Source: QQUD01 sp039029915 (GTDB taxonomy: Bacteria > Chloroflexota > Anaerolineae > Promineifilales > Promineifilaceae). From it: a stretch of DNA of 5,600 bases. Under the pieces are notes generated by a model, which saw nothing but the letters and a program-made list of their open reading frames with translations, had not been told where the DNA came from and did no database searches. The stretch's first letter is position 1, and each line of letters opens with the position of its first letter. A program made the translations under genes and the position numbers. The stretch is taken from positions 1 to 5,600 of the forward strand of contig JBCCFD010000499.1 in assembly GCA_039029915.1 (NCBI GenBank), written 5' to 3'. Positions 4,569 through 5,600 of the stretch are shown here, piece by piece.

Positions 4569-5600
4569 TTATTTTAAATCCTGCAGCAGCTTGGCGACCA
4601 GCCCTGTCCAGCCAGTTTGATGGCTGGCACCCAGACCGGCTCCATTATCGCCGTGGAAGTATTCGTAAAACAGAATATAGTCTCGCCAGTTAGGATCGTC
4701 TTGGAATTTAGATAGGCCACCATATAACGGCCGTTTGCCCCCTTCACTTCGCTTAAAGAGCCGAATCAACCGTCGGCTAAGCTCATCGGCCACCACATCC
4801 AGCGTCACCCAATTTCCTGACCCAGTTGGCAGTTCAACCTGAAACTCATCCCCATAAAAATGATGAAACCGCTGCAGTGATTCAATCAATAGAAAGTTTA
4901 TAGGAAACCAAATTGGCCCGCGCCAGTTTGAATTGCCCCCAAACAGACCGCTTTGTGATTCAGCTGGTTCATACCCTATAGAAAAGTGAGCATTCCCCAA
5001 ACTTAGCGTATACGGTGTTTCATGAATTTTGGAAAGCGAGCGAATGCCGTGTGGCGATAAGAACTCCGTTTCATCCAGCATATATCTGCAAATACTGGCT
5101 AATCGTTCTTTGGTCACAATTGAAAAAAGATGACGTTTCTTTTGCCCCGGCAAATCGATTGAGGCCATGTTTTCCGTTAAATGGGGCCGATTTTTGATAA
5201 ACCAGCCCATGCGGCGTTTAAATACATCCATCCCACCCAAAACCTCTTCATCTAATATTTCAACCGCAATTAGCGGCATCAAGCCAACCAGTGAACGTAC
5301 TTTAAGAGGCTGTTCATTCCCGTTATGAAAGTGAAGCACATCATAGAAAAAGCCGTCAACCGAGTCCCAGAGGCCACTGCCTTCATGATGATAGCCTGAA
5401 ATCGCTACGGCTATCGAAATGAAATGTTCAAAGAATTTCGTGGCCAAATCTTGATATACGGGATTCTCCTTGGCTAGCTCAAGCGCAATGCGCATCATAC
5501 CCAAGCTATAAAATCCCATCCAAGCGGTGCCATCAGATTGATCAATATGACCATCTGCTGGCAAGATAGCGCTCCGGTCAAAAAGGCTAATGTTATCTAA
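4569..5600 (-). CDS. GH63 family glucosidase (mannosyl-oligosaccharide glucosidase-like), C-terminal part
   Basis: The minus-strand frame is open from the right edge to the TAA at 4571-4569, giving the last 343 residues. Codons before the TTG at 5564 continue the family sequence ([14 protein letters not shown]...), so that TTG is internal and not a start. Landmarks, numbered in the fragment, are QSDGTAWM (21-28), [14 protein letters not shown] (76-89), [24 protein letters not shown] (210-233) and [12 protein letters not shown]...HQTGWTGL (311-334). NWRGPIW and the C-terminal E followed by a GTG-like loop are hallmarks of GH63 (alpha/alpha)6-barrel enzymes. The glutamate at 313 is the likely catalytic base by family analogy, and the general acid lies outside the window. 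Full-length bacterial relatives are roughly 800-900 residues. They probably cleave alpha-glucosyl or mannosyl bonds of glycosides or compatible solutes, but the substrate is unproven. No signal peptide can be judged. Confidence 0.9.
   Translation of the reverse strand, partial: LDNISLFDRSAILPADGHIDQSDGTAWMGFYSLGMMRIALELAKENPVYQDLATKFFEHFISIAVAISGYHHEGSGLWDSVDGFFYDVLHFHNGNEQPLKVRSLVGLMPLIAVEILDEEVLGGMDVFKRRMGWFIKNRPHLTENMASIDLPGQKKRHLFSIVTKERLASICRYMLDETEFLSPHGIRSLSKIHETPYTLSLGNAHFSIGYEPAESQSGLFGGNSNWRGPIWFPINFLLIESLQRFHHFYGDEFQVELPTGSGNWVTLDVVADELSRRLIRLFKRSEGGKRPLYGGLSKFQDDPNWRDYILFYEYFHGDNGAGLGASHQTGWTGLVAKLLQDLK
4727..4734. repeat. ACGGCCGT palindrome, copy 9
   Basis: Exact copy, extended to AACGGCCGTT. 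It is read on the minus strand as Arg-Pro-Leu (KRPLYGG) in the GH63 gene. Confidence 0.8.

Noticed and set aside
4608..4627. 7-bp stem with 6-base loop as a terminator for the Nudix gene
   Set aside because: No T-run follows on the plus strand, and the sequence is fully explained by conserved GH63 C-terminal codons (HQTGWTGL).

Overview
The window is a densely coding bacterial segment of moderate G+C, slightly AT-rich by eye. It holds seven protein genes, two of which run off the edges. I found no RNA genes, insertion sequences or CRISPR. The gene content fits a Chloroflexota-type (Anaerolineae-like) environmental bacterium: a large PTPS-related/GT-C-like membrane protein, a cytoplasmic GH63 glucosidase, an RdmC-like alpha/beta hydrolase and a minimal site-2 protease. 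This assignment is inferred from the look of the proteins and has not been tested by a search.

Layout. Four genes lie on the minus strand from 3597 down to 1. In order of transcription they are an alpha/beta hydrolase (3597-2731), an APH-family phosphotransferase (2617-1736), an M50 site-2 protease-like membrane protein (1650-934, possibly starting at 1743) and the N-terminal 283 residues of a polytopic PTPS-related membrane protein (851 to beyond the left edge). Diverging from the hydrolase, a 61-residue acidic protein (3714-3899) with a TTG start and a strong ribosome binding site overlaps a Nudix hydrolase (3896-4564) by 4 bases. The Nudix gene runs head-on, with a 4-base gap, into the C-terminal part of a GH63 glucosidase on the minus strand (beyond the right edge to 4569). 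The genes look like general metabolism and surface or sugar chemistry. They do not form an obvious single pathway.

The most striking signal is not a gene. The 8-base palindrome ACGGCCGT occurs nine times exactly, plus one single-mismatch copy, where about 0.1 would be expected by chance. The exact copies sit in five unrelated genes, on both strands and in all three reading frames. It looks like a highly iterated palindrome comparable in kind to cyanobacterial HIP1 (GCGATCGC) but with a different sequence. Two other structures deserve attention: a perfect 20-bp palindrome just inside the start of the PTPS-related gene, and a 16-bp dyad in the divergent promoter region between the hydrolase and the small-protein/Nudix pair.
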